Assembly: GCA_003225295.1 (NCBI GenBank) | Contig: QHYZ01000051.1 | Coordinates: forward strand, 1 to 64,000 | DNA from: Acidobacteriota bacterium | GTDB lineage: Bacteria; Acidobacteriota; Terriglobia; Acidiferrales; UBA7541 | DNA: 64,000 bases | Reading direction: 5' to 3' | Shown here: in pieces, positions 15,030-25,473 of the stretch | Position numbering within the stretch: position 1 is the stretch's first letter | How the letters are laid out: each line of letters starts with the position of its first letter | Notes under the pieces: model-generated | Databases searched by the model: none | The model's input: only the letters and a program-made list of their open reading frames with translations | Told to the model about the DNA's origin: nothing | Translations under genes and position numbers: made by a program

Positions 15030-18000
15030 GTGAAAAAGATAGGCGTATTTTTCTTTTTTCCCGGTTTGTTTCTGATTTATTAAACCATCTCGCAACCAGC
15101 CAAGCCGCAAACAGTAACGACTGGGACCGTGATTGGAACGGTCACAGATCCCAGCGGAGCTGCGATTATGGATGCGACAGTGGTACTGCGCAACAGAGCT
15201 ACCAACGGCCAAGCAACGCAGAAGACCAATTCAGCCGGTCAATATACCTTTGTGAACGTGGCACCGGGCGAGTACGAAGTTACAGTAAAAAAGGATGGCT
15301 TCCGGACAGCGGATGTGGCCTCGCTTACGGTGGAGGTGTCAAGGAGTTACAACGTGGATGTGAGACTGGAGATCGGCGCGGCGTCGGAATCGGTGACAGT
15401 GACGACGGAGGCGCGCGTCGAATTGCAGACTACGGACGCGCAACTCGGCGATGTCGTGGGTGGTACGACACTCGTGCGTTTGCCAACGCTGCAGCGTGAT
15501 GCCTCTGAACTATTGACCCTTCAACCTGGTACTACACCCTATGACACGACGGCGAACGGCGGTTTTGGCAACCAAGGAGGCACAGTGGCAGGCGCCCGTA
15601 GCGACCAGAACACAATTGTTATGGACGGAATCGACATAACGGACAATACCGTTGGGGGCGGCTCGAACGCGCAAAACTTCATTCCCACGGGAGTGGAGAG
15701 CCTGGAAGAGTTTAAGGTTGGGGTTACGAATTCAAATGCCACGTTCAGCCGTGCTTCCGGTGGACAGATCCCCCTGGTCAGCAAGGGCGGCGGCAACACA
15801 CTTCACGGGGATGGCTATTGGTTCCATCAGAGCGATGGTTACAATGCCAACTCCTGGGACCTCAACCGTGTGGGCCAGAAGAAATCGCCGTTCAAGGATA
15901 ACCGCGAAGGAGTCAGCATAGGTGGTCCTGTCTTCCATAACAAAACGTTTTTCTTCAGCAACTATGAAAAACGGCGTTTTCCAGCCGGGCAGACGGTAAC
16001 GCACATCGTCCCGACCGACAGCCTGCGCAACGGCATTCTGGAATTCAAGGATGGCGGCGGAGTACTCCGGCAGTATGACCTGGCCACCGCAGCCAATTGC
16101 GGCCCCGGCGGCAATCTCGCTTGCGATCCCAGGGGCATTGGCATCAGCCCGACAGTGCAAGCCCTGTACAAACTGAACCCGGCAGGCACTGACTCCAGCG
16201 TTCCCGGAGTAGATGGGAATAACACTCTTGGGCTGCGCACATCGGTCACCACGCCGATTAAACAGGACTACATCACGTTCCGGTTGGATCATAACTTCAC
16301 CGACAAGATGCACTTCTTCGGCCGGTACATTTATTCCCGGAACCTGCAAATCACCCCGACCCAGATAGCGGCGCTCGCTGGCAAACCCACTATCGCCACG
16401 ACCGGCAACGATACGCGTGGGGATGGCGTCATCGGCGCCCTCAATTATGCCTTTAACTCGACCACCAACAACGTGATCCGATATGGGTGGATTCGCAGCC
16501 GAATCTTCCTGCCGGGTCTTTCCCCGAGCGCATCGGCAGCCTCACTTGCGCTCCCCGGCACCGATTCGTCAGGGGGCCCGGTGGCACTTGCACCTGGGCT
16601 TGGCACCGTTGGGTTGCTCGACGTTCCGATCGACGTGGATACGCAACGTGCACGCACACAGGGCAACTTCCAGCGTACCAAGCAGTTGATCGATGATTTT
16701 TCGAAGATCAACGGAAGACACAACATCGTGGCCGGGGGCAGCATCCGGTGGCTCCCGATCACCGCGCAACGCAATGACAAGGTGGTTGGCTCGCTGGCTT
16801 CGCTGGTAGCTCTAATGGATGCCGATGGCAATGGCGGCGCCTCCCCGATTCCGGATGTCAACCGGCCTCCGACGTGCAATCTCGCAGGTCAATCCTTCTG
16901 CTTGCAGGGTGCTGACGTACAGAAGTGGGATCGCCTTTATGCCGCAACGCTTGGCGTCGTCGACAACATCAATGTGCTTGCGGTGCGGGATGGAAACTTG
17001 AATCCGCTACCCTTCGGCACTCCATTGATCGCCAACGCAAACATGCAAGCCTATGATATGTACGTCCAGGATACCTGGAGGTTCAAGCCCAGCCTCACAC
17101 TCACCTATGGTCTTTCCTACGGATGGCAGACGCCTCCGCACGAGGCCCGCAACGAACAAACGTTCATCGTGGATGCGGCGACCAGTCAGATCCTGACGGC
17201 CCAGGGCTATATCAATTCTAAGAAGCAAGCCGCTCTGAACGGGCAAGCCTTCAATCCTGTATATAGCCTATCTCCCCATCGCCAAGTCTGGACGGAACAA
17301 TATCTACAATCCGGACTATCTTGACCTAGGTCCGCGCGCATCGCTGGCATGGAGTCCTTCCTATTCGGATGGTTTTCTCGGACGCCTGTTCGGCAGCGGG
17401 AAGACCGTGACGCGGGCAGGGTTCGGCATCTACTATGACCGAATCAACAATGTACAAAGCGTGGAAATCCCACAGCTTGGCGTGGGTTTTGCACAAACGC
17501 TGGTCCTGAAGTCACCTCTCTGCAACGTCAATGGCGCATCGGCAGGGGCCAATTGCAACGCCGCGGCGGGCACAAATGACATCGGAGGATCCGGTTTCCG
17601 GGTCGGTGTGGACGGGACTATACCGGTGCCTGGGTTTCCCACGGTTACATCACCTGTGAAGCCCGCCAGCCCGTTCGGCGAGTTTCTTTCCTTTTCGCTC
17701 GATCCGTCGTTCAAGGTAGGCAGGAGCTACAGCTTTGATTTTACCGTGCAGCGAGAATTGCCCGGCAACATGTTGATGGAGATCGGCTATATCGGACGGC
17801 TGGGGCGAAGTCTTCCCAACAGCATCGATTTCGATTCCTCTCCTTATATGTTGAAGGACCAGGCGTCCGGCCAAACATTTGCCCAGGCGTTCGACGCGGT
17901 CGCAGCGCAAGTTTCCGCACATACGCCGCTGGCGAACATCGCACCGCAGCCGTGGTTCGAAAACCAATTGCCGGGCTTTGGGGCATCGTCCGCCTCTGGC

Positions 18001-19044
18001 CCATTTGCTCAAGGTTGCGGAGACCCCACGCTCACCGCAACGCAGTGCCTTGTTTCCCAAAATGGAGGCGCCTTCCAGGCTCGTTCGGTAAACGCGCTCT
18101 TTCAATCCATGGGGTTTGACCGTGAGTTGCTCGGAGAGACCGCTTACAACAATCTTCAGGTATTCCTAGCCCTGTTCGTGCGCACTCACATTGACCTCTC
18201 GAACTACCACGCGGCCACATTCACGTTACGCAAGCGGCCGTCGCACGGTCTGCAATTCGATCTGAATTACACGTTCTCGAAATCCCTGGATCAGCTAGGC
18301 GGCGTGCAGAACAACGCCGGCACCTACGCGTCCAGCTTCAATCCCAACCTCCAATACGGACCGTCTCTGTTCGATCGGACTCACGTGTTCAACGCTATCT
18401 TCAACTATGACCTGCCCGCTGGCAAAGGGCACAAGTTCAGTTTCAGCAACAGCGTGCTCGACAAGATCATCAGTGGTTGGTATGTGACCGGTGTGTTCCG
18501 CGCGAACAGCGGGTTGCCTATACCCGTTGTCGGAGGCGACTTCGGCGGGGGGCCGTTCTCCAACGGCGTCAACATGATTGCGACGGTCGATCCCAGTTCG
18601 CTGGGAGCCAGCGCTCACAGCAGTGTTTGCGGATCCGCTGGTCTCAACGGACTGACTTATGGAAGCGCTGGTGATGGTCCAAACTGCGCTCCCACTGACA
18701 CAGGTTCCGGACGAAATCTATTCTCTGATCCGGGAGCCGCTTCCATGAAATTTCGCTACCCGGGCGTGAGCACCGACGGCCGAGACGGCTCAGGACATCC
18801 CGTTCGCGGCCTTGGCTTGTGGAATTTGGATTCGCGGCTGGGGAAAACGACGTCGTTCCACGAGCGTTTCAAAGTGGAGATTTCCGCCGACTTCTTTAAC
18901 CTGTTCAACCACGTGAACTTCTTCGATCCATCGCTGAACATCAACAGCCCGGAGACTTTTGGCGTGATCAGCTCGGAACTGATTCCCGCTAATCGCACGC
19001 AGGGGAGTCGCTGGATCGAACTGGGTTTGCGCGTTTCGTTCTGA
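15030..19044 (+). pseudogene. TonB-dependent receptor with carboxypeptidase-like N-terminal domain, broken by a stop and a frameshift
   Basis: The natural start is probably GTG 15030, after AAGGGG, giving a signal peptide (VKKIGVFFFFPGLFLIY). It is cut by TAA at 15081-15083; the same frame then continues without another stop through a carboxypeptidase regulatory-like domain (IGTVTDPSGAAIMDATVVLR), the plug (VMDGIDITDN) and much of the barrel. Near 17269 one extra base shifts the frame, and the new frame (LPIAKSGRNNIYNPDYLDLG) runs to a normal C-terminus (GSRWIELGLRVSF). Repaired, the product would be about 1,337 residues, typical of acidobacterial Oar-like receptors for large substrates. Two independent lesions suggest decay, but both are single-base events in an otherwise intact gene. 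Confidence 0.85.
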
Positions 19045-19062
19045 GGGACAACCCTTAAACAG

Positions 19063-19107
19063 AAACCAGGAAGCGGGCTGTCCGCCTGCTCCCTGGTTTT
19101 TCTTTTT
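19063..19107 (+). terminator. Rho-independent terminator
   Basis: An 8-pair outer stem (AAACCAGG with CCTGGTTT) is extended by an inner stem (AGCGGGC with GCCTGCT, one G-U pair) around a five-base loop and followed by a T-rich tract (TTTTTCTTTTT). It lies 18 bases after the receptor frame and ends that transcription unit. The opposite strand lacks a comparable T-tract, so it should act mainly rightward. Confidence 0.9.
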
Positions 19108-19131
19108 CGCGCGTATGAGTCGCGATACAAC

Positions 19132-21255
19132 TTAGAGCTCGTCGCCGAAGCGCTTGATGTCCTCGGGGCCTTCTTTCAGAGGACCGACGTTACGGCCCTG
19201 GACGAGCTCGCGAATCTGCTCGACGATGTCGGGGTTCGCGAGAGTAGTGATGTCGCCGGTGTCCATGTGGTTGGAGATGGCCGCGAGGACGCGGCGCATG
19301 ATCTTTCCGGAGCGGGTCTTGGGCATGTCCGGGACAATGTGGACGGTCTTGGGCCGAGCGATTTTGCCGATCATCGTTTCGATCGTGGCGACGACTTTGT
19401 CCTGGATGGCTTTGGTGGTCGGAACGCCGGGCTTTAGGGAGATGTAGACGACCGGAACGCGGCCTTTGACTTCGTCCACGGCGGGAACGACTGCGGCTTC
19501 GGCGATCTCGGAAATCGTGAGGCAGGCGGATTCGACTTCCTTGGTGCCGAGGCGGTGGCCGGCGACATTGATGACGTCGTCGACGCGGCCGAGGATGCGG
19601 TAGTAGCCGTCGGCGGAGAGCATGGCACCGTCTGCCGCGTAGTAAGGCCAATCGCGCCAGTCCTTGCTTTTGGGATTCTTGTTGTACTTTTTGTAATACT
19701 GATTGACGAAGCGCTGGGGATCGCCCCAGATGGTCTGCATGATGCCTGGCCAGGGATTCCGAATGCAGATGTTGCCGGCGTTTCCAGATCCTGCTTTAAC
19801 TTCATTGCCCTCCTCGTCCCAAATGATCGGATAAATGCCGAGCACTGCGGGACCCGCGCTACCGGGCTTCATGAGGTCGAGCGCAGGCTTGGTGGAGCAA
19901 AGGAAGCCGCCGGTTTCGGTTTGCCACCAGGTGTCGACGATGACGGCTTGGCGCTTGCCAACGACTTCGTAATACCACTTCCAGACTTCCGGCTCGATGG
20001 GTTCGCCGACGGTGGTCATGTGTTTGAAGCGGTAGTTGTAATTCTTCGGCTCGTCGCCGCCGGCTTTGCGAAGCATGCGGATGGCCGTGGGTGAAGTGTG
20101 GAAAATGTTGACGTCGAGGCGTTCGGCGATACGCCAGGGACGGCCGGCATCGGGGAATTGTGGAACGCCTTCGTAGAGCACGCCGGTGGCGGCGAGAGCC
20201 ATCGGGCCGTAAACGATATAAGAGTGCCCGGTAATCCAGCCGATGTCCGCCATGCACCAGTAGACGTCTTCGGGATGAATGTCCTGGTAATACTTGGCGG
20301 TGCCGACGACGTAGGCGAGATAACCTCCGGTACGATGCTGGCAGCCCTTGGGTTTGCCCGTCGTGCCGCTGGTGTACATGAGGAAGAGCGGAGCCTCAGC
20401 GTCCTGCGAGACGGGCTCGACGATCTGGCCGCGATAGCCTTGCAGGACTTCGTCGACGAAGAAGTCGCGGCCCATGATCATGGGTGTTTCGGAAGTATAT
20501 TTTCCGGGATAGCGTTTCCACACCAGGACTTTGTCAATCTCCTGACCCTCCTTCGTCGCGGTTCGCACGGCGATATCTGCGCCGGCTTTATGATCCACCC
20601 ACTTGCCATTGCGGTGATAGCCGTCGGCGTAAATCAGCACGCGGCTGCCGGAATCGGCGGCACGGAGGCCGCAAGCTTCGCCGCTGAAACCGCCGAAGAC
20701 GACGGAGTGCACCACACCGAGGCGCGCGCAGGCCAGCATAGTGATCGGCAACTCCGGAATCATGGGCATGTGGATGGTGACGCGATCGCCGGTCTTGAGT
20801 CCGGCGAAATCACGCAGCATCGCGGCAACTTCGTTCACACGCTTGTAGAGTTCCTGGTAGGTGATAACGGTGGGAGATTCGCTCTCCGGTTCGGGGACGA
20901 AGATCAGCGCGGCTTTGTTCTTGTATCTGGCGAGGTGGCGATCAACACAGTTGTAACAGGCGTTTAGTTTTCCGCCGACAAACCATTTCCAGAAGGGAGG
21001 ATCGCTGGTGTCGAGCGTCTTGCGCCAGGGCTTGTCCCAATCGAGGAGGGAAGCGTAATGATCGAAGCATTCGGGAAACTGTTTTTCGCTGAATTTCTTG
21101 ACGAAGGCAGGATCGGCGAGATTGGCCTGAGCAAGAAACGTTTTGGAGGCGCGAAAGTATTCCTCCTCTTTCCAGTGAACGGCAATTTGCGCTTCGGTGA
21201 GTTTGTTCTTACTCCTGGATGTCTTCGCTTTTGTTTTCTGGCGAACTTTGGCCAC
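19132..21255 (-). CDS. acsA: Acetyl-CoA synthetase (AMP-forming)
   Basis: Product of 707 residues, slightly longer than usual because of a Lys-rich N-terminus. The GTG start has AAGGGAG about ten bases upstream. Family landmarks are the ATP/AMP loop (YTSGTTGKPKG), TWWQTETGG, the hinge region (YRILGRVDDVINVAGHRLG) and the C-terminal motif KTRSGKIMRR, whose Lys (in SGK) is needed for adenylation and is the usual acetylation site. It activates acetate with ATP and CoA in the cytoplasm. The MHS transporter upstream on the same strand may feed it substrate. Propionyl-CoA synthetase is less likely given the close Acs signature. Confidence 0.96.
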   Translation of the reverse strand: MAKVRQKTKAKTSRSKNKLTEAQIAVHWKEEEYFRASKTFLAQANLADPAFVKKFSEKQFPECFDHYASLLDWDKPWRKTLDTSDPPFWKWFVGGKLNACYNCVDRHLARYKNKAALIFVPEPESESPTVITYQELYKRVNEVAAMLRDFAGLKTGDRVTIHMPMIPELPITMLACARLGVVHSVVFGGFSGEACGLRAADSGSRVLIYADGYHRNGKWVDHKAGADIAVRTATKEGQEIDKVLVWKRYPGKYTSETPMIMGRDFFVDEVLQGYRGQIVEPVSQDAEAPLFLMYTSGTTGKPKGCQHRTGGYLAYVVGTAKYYQDIHPEDVYWCMADIGWITGHSYIVYGPMALAATGVLYEGVPQFPDAGRPWRIAERLDVNIFHTSPTAIRMLRKAGGDEPKNYNYRFKHMTTVGEPIEPEVWKWYYEVVGKRQAVIVDTWWQTETGGFLCSTKPALDLMKPGSAGPAVLGIYPIIWDEEGNEVKAGSGNAGNICIRNPWPGIMQTIWGDPQRFVNQYYKKYNKNPKSKDWRDWPYYAADGAMLSADGYYRILGRVDDVINVAGHRLGTKEVESACLTISEIAEAAVVPAVDEVKGRVPVVYISLKPGVPTTKAIQDKVVATIETMIGKIARPKTVHIVPDMPKTRSGKIMRRVLAAISNHMDTGDITTLANPDIVEQIRELVQGRNVGPLKEGPEDIKRFGDEL

Positions 21256-21403
21256 GGCAGCAACTCCCTTTGGAGGATCGATTTCATTGCGACGCTACAA
21301 CGAGGAACAGCCTGGTTCGGGCAAGCTCATTTCAGGAAAAGAAAGAACTTGCCCGAACCGATGATGCTACTGCGCAGCCACGCGAGTCAATCTATGAAGG
21401 TCG

Positions 21404-22867
21404 CTACTTCATCCCGCCAACCTCGTCCCAAATCTTGTGGCCGTGCGTTTCCTGGAGCAGTAGGCCGCCGACGACAAAGGTCATCGAGGCGACAATCATC
21501 GGGTAATAGAGACCCGCAAGAATGTTGCCAGTCGCCGCACAGCTCGACAATCCGATGAGCGGCAGGAGTCCACCAAAAACGCCGTTGCCGATGTGATAGG
21601 GAAGCGAAAGAGACGTATAGCGTATCTTCGCCGGGAAAGCCTCGACGAGATAGGCCGCGATAGGGCCGTAGACCATGCAGACGTAAATCACCTGGATGAA
21701 GACCAGAAAAACAAGCATGGGCACATTCGGGTTGGGCGCTTCTTTCGCGGGGACTTGAGCATTGGTAGCGGGGTCGATGGTTATGGGGGTCAGACTGATG
21801 GCCCCGGTAACTTTGTTTCTTGAGGATTTTACCGTGACAACGTTGTTACCCGCAGCGCTTTGCATCGCTTTGTAAATCGGGATGTAGGTGACGACGGCGA
21901 GCAGACACGCACCCAGCATGAGCCACTTGCGGCCGATCCTGTCCGAGATCGCGCCGAAGACCGTGAAGAATGGCATGGCGCAGAGCAGAGCGATAGCGAT
22001 AATGATGTTGGCGGTTTTGGTGTTCACCTTGAGGATGGTCTGCAAGTAAAAGAGAGCATAGAACTGGCCGGTATACCAAACTACGCCCTGGCCCGCCGTG
22101 GCGCCGAAAAGAGAGATGAGGACGCGCTTGAGATTCTCCCACTTCCCAAAAGCATCCGTCAGCGGCTGCGTAGAGGTCATTCCCGCGCTCTTGATGGAGG
22201 CGAAGATCGGTGATTCCTTCATCTTCAAGCGGATGTAAAGCGAGATGGAGACCAGGATGATGGAGATCAAGAAAGGAACGCGCCAGCCCCAATTGTTGAA
22301 ATTGTCCTTGGTCATCGAATACTGCGTTGCAAGAATTACCAGAAGCGATACGAAAAGACCTAGGGTGGCAGTGATCTGAATGAAGCTGGTGTAGAAACCA
22401 CGCTTGTTATCGGCAACATGCTCGGCCACGTAAACGGCCGCACCGCCGTACTCCCCGCCGAGGGCTAACCCTTGCAAAACCCGGATGAGAATCAAGGTGA
22501 CAGGAGCGAACCAGCCGGCGCTGGTGTATGTTGGCATTAGGCCAATCAGAAAAGTAGCACCGCCCATGATGGTCAGTGTCACGAGGAAAGCATATTTACG
22601 GCCGACCAGGTCGCCAATGCGTCCGAAGAAAAGCGCTCCGAACGGACGCACGAGGAAGCCCACTGCGAAGGTCGCCAGATAGGCGATGTAGGCGAAAGTA
22701 TCGTTTCCCGGTGGATAGAACTTGAGTGCCAGGACAGCAGCCAGGCTGCCGAAAATATAGAAGTCGTACCACTCGATCATGGTGCCAACAGCAGAAGCGA
22801 GGATTACCCGCCAAATGCCATATTCGGCCGTACCACCCATCGGAACTGCGTCTGCACGGCTGGCCAT
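21404..22867 (-). CDS. MFS transporter of the metabolite:H+ symporter (MHS) type
   Basis: A 487-residue inner-membrane protein with about 12 membrane segments. The MHS-type start (GTMIEWYDFYIFGSLAAVLA) and the conserved loop GRIGDLVGRKYAF are clear, as is RVLQGLALGGEYGGAAVYVA. A hydrophilic insert of about 40 residues (around 335-375) separates two late segments. The ATG has a strong GGAGGGAG site. Relatives carry alpha-ketoglutarate, shikimate, proline or short acids with protons. Its place before acsA suggests a small organic acid as substrate, which is inference. Confidence 0.9.
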   Translation of the reverse strand: MASRADAVPMGGTAEYGIWRVILASAVGTMIEWYDFYIFGSLAAVLALKFYPPGNDTFAYIAYLATFAVGFLVRPFGALFFGRIGDLVGRKYAFLVTLTIMGGATFLIGLMPTYTSAGWFAPVTLILIRVLQGLALGGEYGGAAVYVAEHVADNKRGFYTSFIQITATLGLFVSLLVILATQYSMTKDNFNNWGWRVPFLISIILVSISLYIRLKMKESPIFASIKSAGMTSTQPLTDAFGKWENLKRVLISLFGATAGQGVVWYTGQFYALFYLQTILKVNTKTANIIIAIALLCAMPFFTVFGAISDRIGRKWLMLGACLLAVVTYIPIYKAMQSAAGNNVVTVKSSRNKVTGAISLTPITIDPATNAQVPAKEAPNPNVPMLVFLVFIQVIYVCMVYGPIAAYLVEAFPAKIRYTSLSLPYHIGNGVFGGLLPLIGLSSCAATGNILAGLYYPMIVASMTFVVGGLLLQETHGHKIWDEVGGMK

Positions 22868-23201
22868 GCTCCCTCCTGTTCAACTTCGACCTGGGTATCG
22901 AGGCGCGGCGCTGCTCATCGCTGGCACGAGCGATGCGGCAAGACACACCTCACTGGACGTCTCTTCTCCCTTCCCTTGAATCCCCCCTTTGACTCACTTT
23001 GGGGGGTGCGGAGTCAGGTCTTCAGTGCCGGGAAGGGCCTTGGAATCCCCCGTTCATATACGCCTCCGCCCGCGTTGTCAAGAAATGACTCATGCGGCCA
23101 CTAGCGAGATCGGAATTTGCCAGCCGGTTTCACCGCTTTCCGCAACCCTGGGGCTCGGCTCCTCCCTAGAGCGCAAAGCTCAATCGTGGTAAAACTTCAG
23201 T
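22868..23201. other. Intergenic stretch between divergent transporter genes
   Basis: It should hold the promoters of the leftward MHS transporter and the rightward TSUP permease. Runs of C and G around 22981-23012 and 23045-23050 are noticeable (short GGAATCCCCC-like copies near 22978 and 23042), but I can assign them no function. No coding frame is supported. Confidence 0.45.
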
Positions 23202-23969
23202 TTGAACCTGCACAACGCCATCTTCCTGTTTTTCGCCGGCGCCCTCGGCGGAGCGATCAACGCGGTGGCTGGTGGAGGGAGTTTCGTCGCTTTTCCTGCG
23301 CTCCTGTTCACCGGAGTACCGCCCATCCCGGCGAACGCCACCAATACGCTTGCCCTGTGGGTAGGAACGACTGCGAGCGGCGGAGCGTACTCCCAGAAGC
23401 TGAACATCTCACGCCGCGTCATGATTCCCCTCGTAGCGACCAGCATTGTCGGAGGGCTGGCGGGCGCATTTCTCTTGATCAAGACCCCCGCGCAAACTTT
23501 TCTTCGCATTCTTCCCTGGCTGCTCCTCGGTGCGACGCTGCTGTTCGCCTTTGGCAAGCATCTGACCGGGCGCATTTCCGCCGGCATTTCGCACGACGCA
23601 TCGAATGCAAAAGTGACAGGTGCTTCGACCTTCGAACTTCTCGTAGCGGTCTACGGGGGTTACTTCGGCGGCGGGATTGGGATCATGAACTTAGCAATGC
23701 TCGCGGCAATGGGCATGACCGACATCCACGCCATGAACAAACTCAAGGTGAGGCTTGGCGGCGTGATCAACGGTGTTGCCACGATTACTTTTATCGCCAC
23801 ACGGGCGATCCTTTGGCCGCAGGCGATGGTGATGACCGCCGGCTCCATTCTTGGCGGATATTCGAGCGCTCATTTTGCCCAAAGGCTCCCGCAAGCCTGG
23901 GTGAAGTCCTTCGTCATCCTGGTGGGAACGGCCATGACGATTTATTTCTTCGTCCGCGGCTATCGTTAG
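23202..23969 (+). CDS. TSUP-family permease (TauE/SafE)
   Basis: A 255-residue membrane protein with about eight segments in two halves, each starting with a Gly-rich helix: FAGALGGAINAVAGGGSFVA near the start and VAVYGGYFGGGIGIMNLAML in the middle. These are the hallmarks of the TSUP family, which moves sulphite, sulphoacetate or other small anions across the inner membrane. The TTG start gives the correct N-terminus; no strong ribosome site is visible. The gene stands alone, so the substrate cannot be inferred. Confidence 0.9.
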   Translation: MNLHNAIFLFFAGALGGAINAVAGGGSFVAFPALLFTGVPPIPANATNTLALWVGTTASGGAYSQKLNISRRVMIPLVATSIVGGLAGAFLLIKTPAQTFLRILPWLLLGATLLFAFGKHLTGRISAGISHDASNAKVTGASTFELLVAVYGGYFGGGIGIMNLAMLAAMGMTDIHAMNKLKVRLGGVINGVATITFIATRAILWPQAMVMTAGSILGGYSSAHFAQRLPQAWVKSFVILVGTAMTIYFFVRGYR

Positions 23970-24359
23970 AGCCCCTGGTTGAGCGTTTCAAGCCCATCGA
24001 TTTTTCCTTCCACCGGCAACGGCTCTTGATATAGTCCGGCGGCATGTCCCCTGCTGGCATCCACCTGCAAGCACAGCCCGCCAAAGCGACGCCGCTCACT
24101 CGAAATCAAGTTCGAAGGTTCTGGGCCTCGCGGGGAGGGTGGACGCTTGACGAGATGGATTCGTACTTTTATCTCCTCTAGGGCGGACTGCTCTTGGCAG
24201 TTTTCTCTCCGGATGGGGCTGGCGTTTCTGTGGTGCCCCGTCGGTGGTAAATTTGGGCGCGCTCGGAGATTGATGCTGACAGTGGCTTCGGTGCGTCACG
24301 AGCTAACCGAGCCTGTGCCCGGGCGGACCCTGCCGGCGTAGATTTCGCGATGGTCGAGG
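23970..24359. other. Intergenic stretch without a supported gene
   Basis: About 390 bases. Several short frames exist on both strands but none has a recognisable domain, signal or ribosome site. No hairpin with a T-tract was found after the permease gene. Confidence 0.45.
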
Positions 24360-25457
24360 ATGAACATGACCGACGTTGAGACAAAAAGCTTCCCTGTCGA
24401 AGCCTTGTGTGAATTCAGCACCCGTATGTTCCTGCACTTCGGAGTTCCCAAGACCGATGCCATGCAGGCTGCCGAGGTGCTTGCTTGCGCGGACTTGCGC
24501 GGCATTGATTCCCACGGCGTCGCCCGTCTGCGCACCTACTTCGAAATGCTGGCTTTGGGCCGCATCAATCCCGGGCCTCAAATCAAAATCGTGCGCTCGA
24601 CACTGAGTACCGCAACCGTGGATGGCGACAATGGCCTGGGACTGGTGGTGGGCCCGCAGTCGAATCGCATGGCCATGGACATGGCGGAGAAAGCCGGCTC
24701 GGGCTGGGTCAGCGTGCGGAATACCAACCACTACGGAATCGCCGGCTACTATGTGCTTAAAGCTCTGGAGCGCGACCTGATCGGTTGGGCGATGACAAAT
24801 TCGACCAAGCTGGTCGCGCCCTTGTGGGGTGCCGAGCGCATGCTTGGCACCAACCCCATTGCCATCGCCTTCCCTGGCAAGGAAGAACCGCCCATCGTGA
24901 TTGACATGGCCACCTGCGCCGCCGCCTACGGAAAAATCGAAATGGCGCGGCGGAGAGGCGAGAAGATCCCCGAAGGATGGAGCGTTGATCGACAGGGTCA
25001 TGTCACCACTAAGCCGGACGACATGGTAAACGGCGGAGCGCTTTTGCCGCTGGGCTCGGATCGCGACCGCGGAGGACACAAGGGCTACGCCCTGGCCATC
25101 ATGGTTGACGTTCTGAGCGGGGTGCTCAGCGGGGCGAATTGGGGGCCGTTTACGCCGCCCTTTGCCCTTCGCCAGGAAATACCGAAACGCAGCGTCGGGA
25201 AAGGCATCGGCCATTTCTTCGGCGCGATGCGCATCGACGGCTTTATGGATGGTGATTCCTTTAAGCGTCAAATCGACGACTACATCCGTGTCTTTCGCGC
25301 CACCAAACCAGCGCCGGGCACGAACGGTCCGCTGCTTCCGGGAGATCCCGAACGCGAGATGGAGGAAGCGCGGCGCAAGAAAGGTGTGCCGCTGATTCTG
25401 CCGGTGGTCGAGGAGTTGCGGGACATCTCTCAGAAAACCGGCATTCCCTTCGACTAG
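24360..25457 (+). CDS. Malate/L-lactate dehydrogenase family oxidoreductase (Ldh_2)
   Basis: Product of 365 residues. Signs of the Ldh_2 (MDH2) fold are the N-terminal helix with DLRGIDSHGVARL, the catalytic region VRNTNHYGIAGYY (active-site His) and TNSTKLVAPLWGAERMLGTN for NAD binding. The family oxidises or reduces 2-hydroxy acids (malate, L-lactate, sulpholactate, ureidoglycolate) with NAD(P). It converges on the glycolate/lactate operon, fitting a role in 2-hydroxy-acid use. The exact substrate cannot be told from sequence. The C-terminal extension after about residue 320 is charged and ends in GIPFD. Confidence 0.9.
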   Translation: MNMTDVETKSFPVEALCEFSTRMFLHFGVPKTDAMQAAEVLACADLRGIDSHGVARLRTYFEMLALGRINPGPQIKIVRSTLSTATVDGDNGLGLVVGPQSNRMAMDMAEKAGSGWVSVRNTNHYGIAGYYVLKALERDLIGWAMTNSTKLVAPLWGAERMLGTNPIAIAFPGKEEPPIVIDMATCAAAYGKIEMARRRGEKIPEGWSVDRQGHVTTKPDDMVNGGALLPLGSDRDRGGHKGYALAIMVDVLSGVLSGANWGPFTPPFALRQEIPKRSVGKGIGHFFGAMRIDGFMDGDSFKRQIDDYIRVFRATKPAPGTNGPLLPGDPEREMEEARRKKGVPLILPVVEELRDISQKTGIPFD

Positions 25458-25473
25458 CGGTTGCAGGAATGGA

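Noticed and set aside
17407-19044. An independent gene for the second part of the TonB-dependent receptor
   Set aside because: It begins in the middle of a barrel domain, has no signal peptide or ribosome site, and its frame extends back to the frameshift near 17269.
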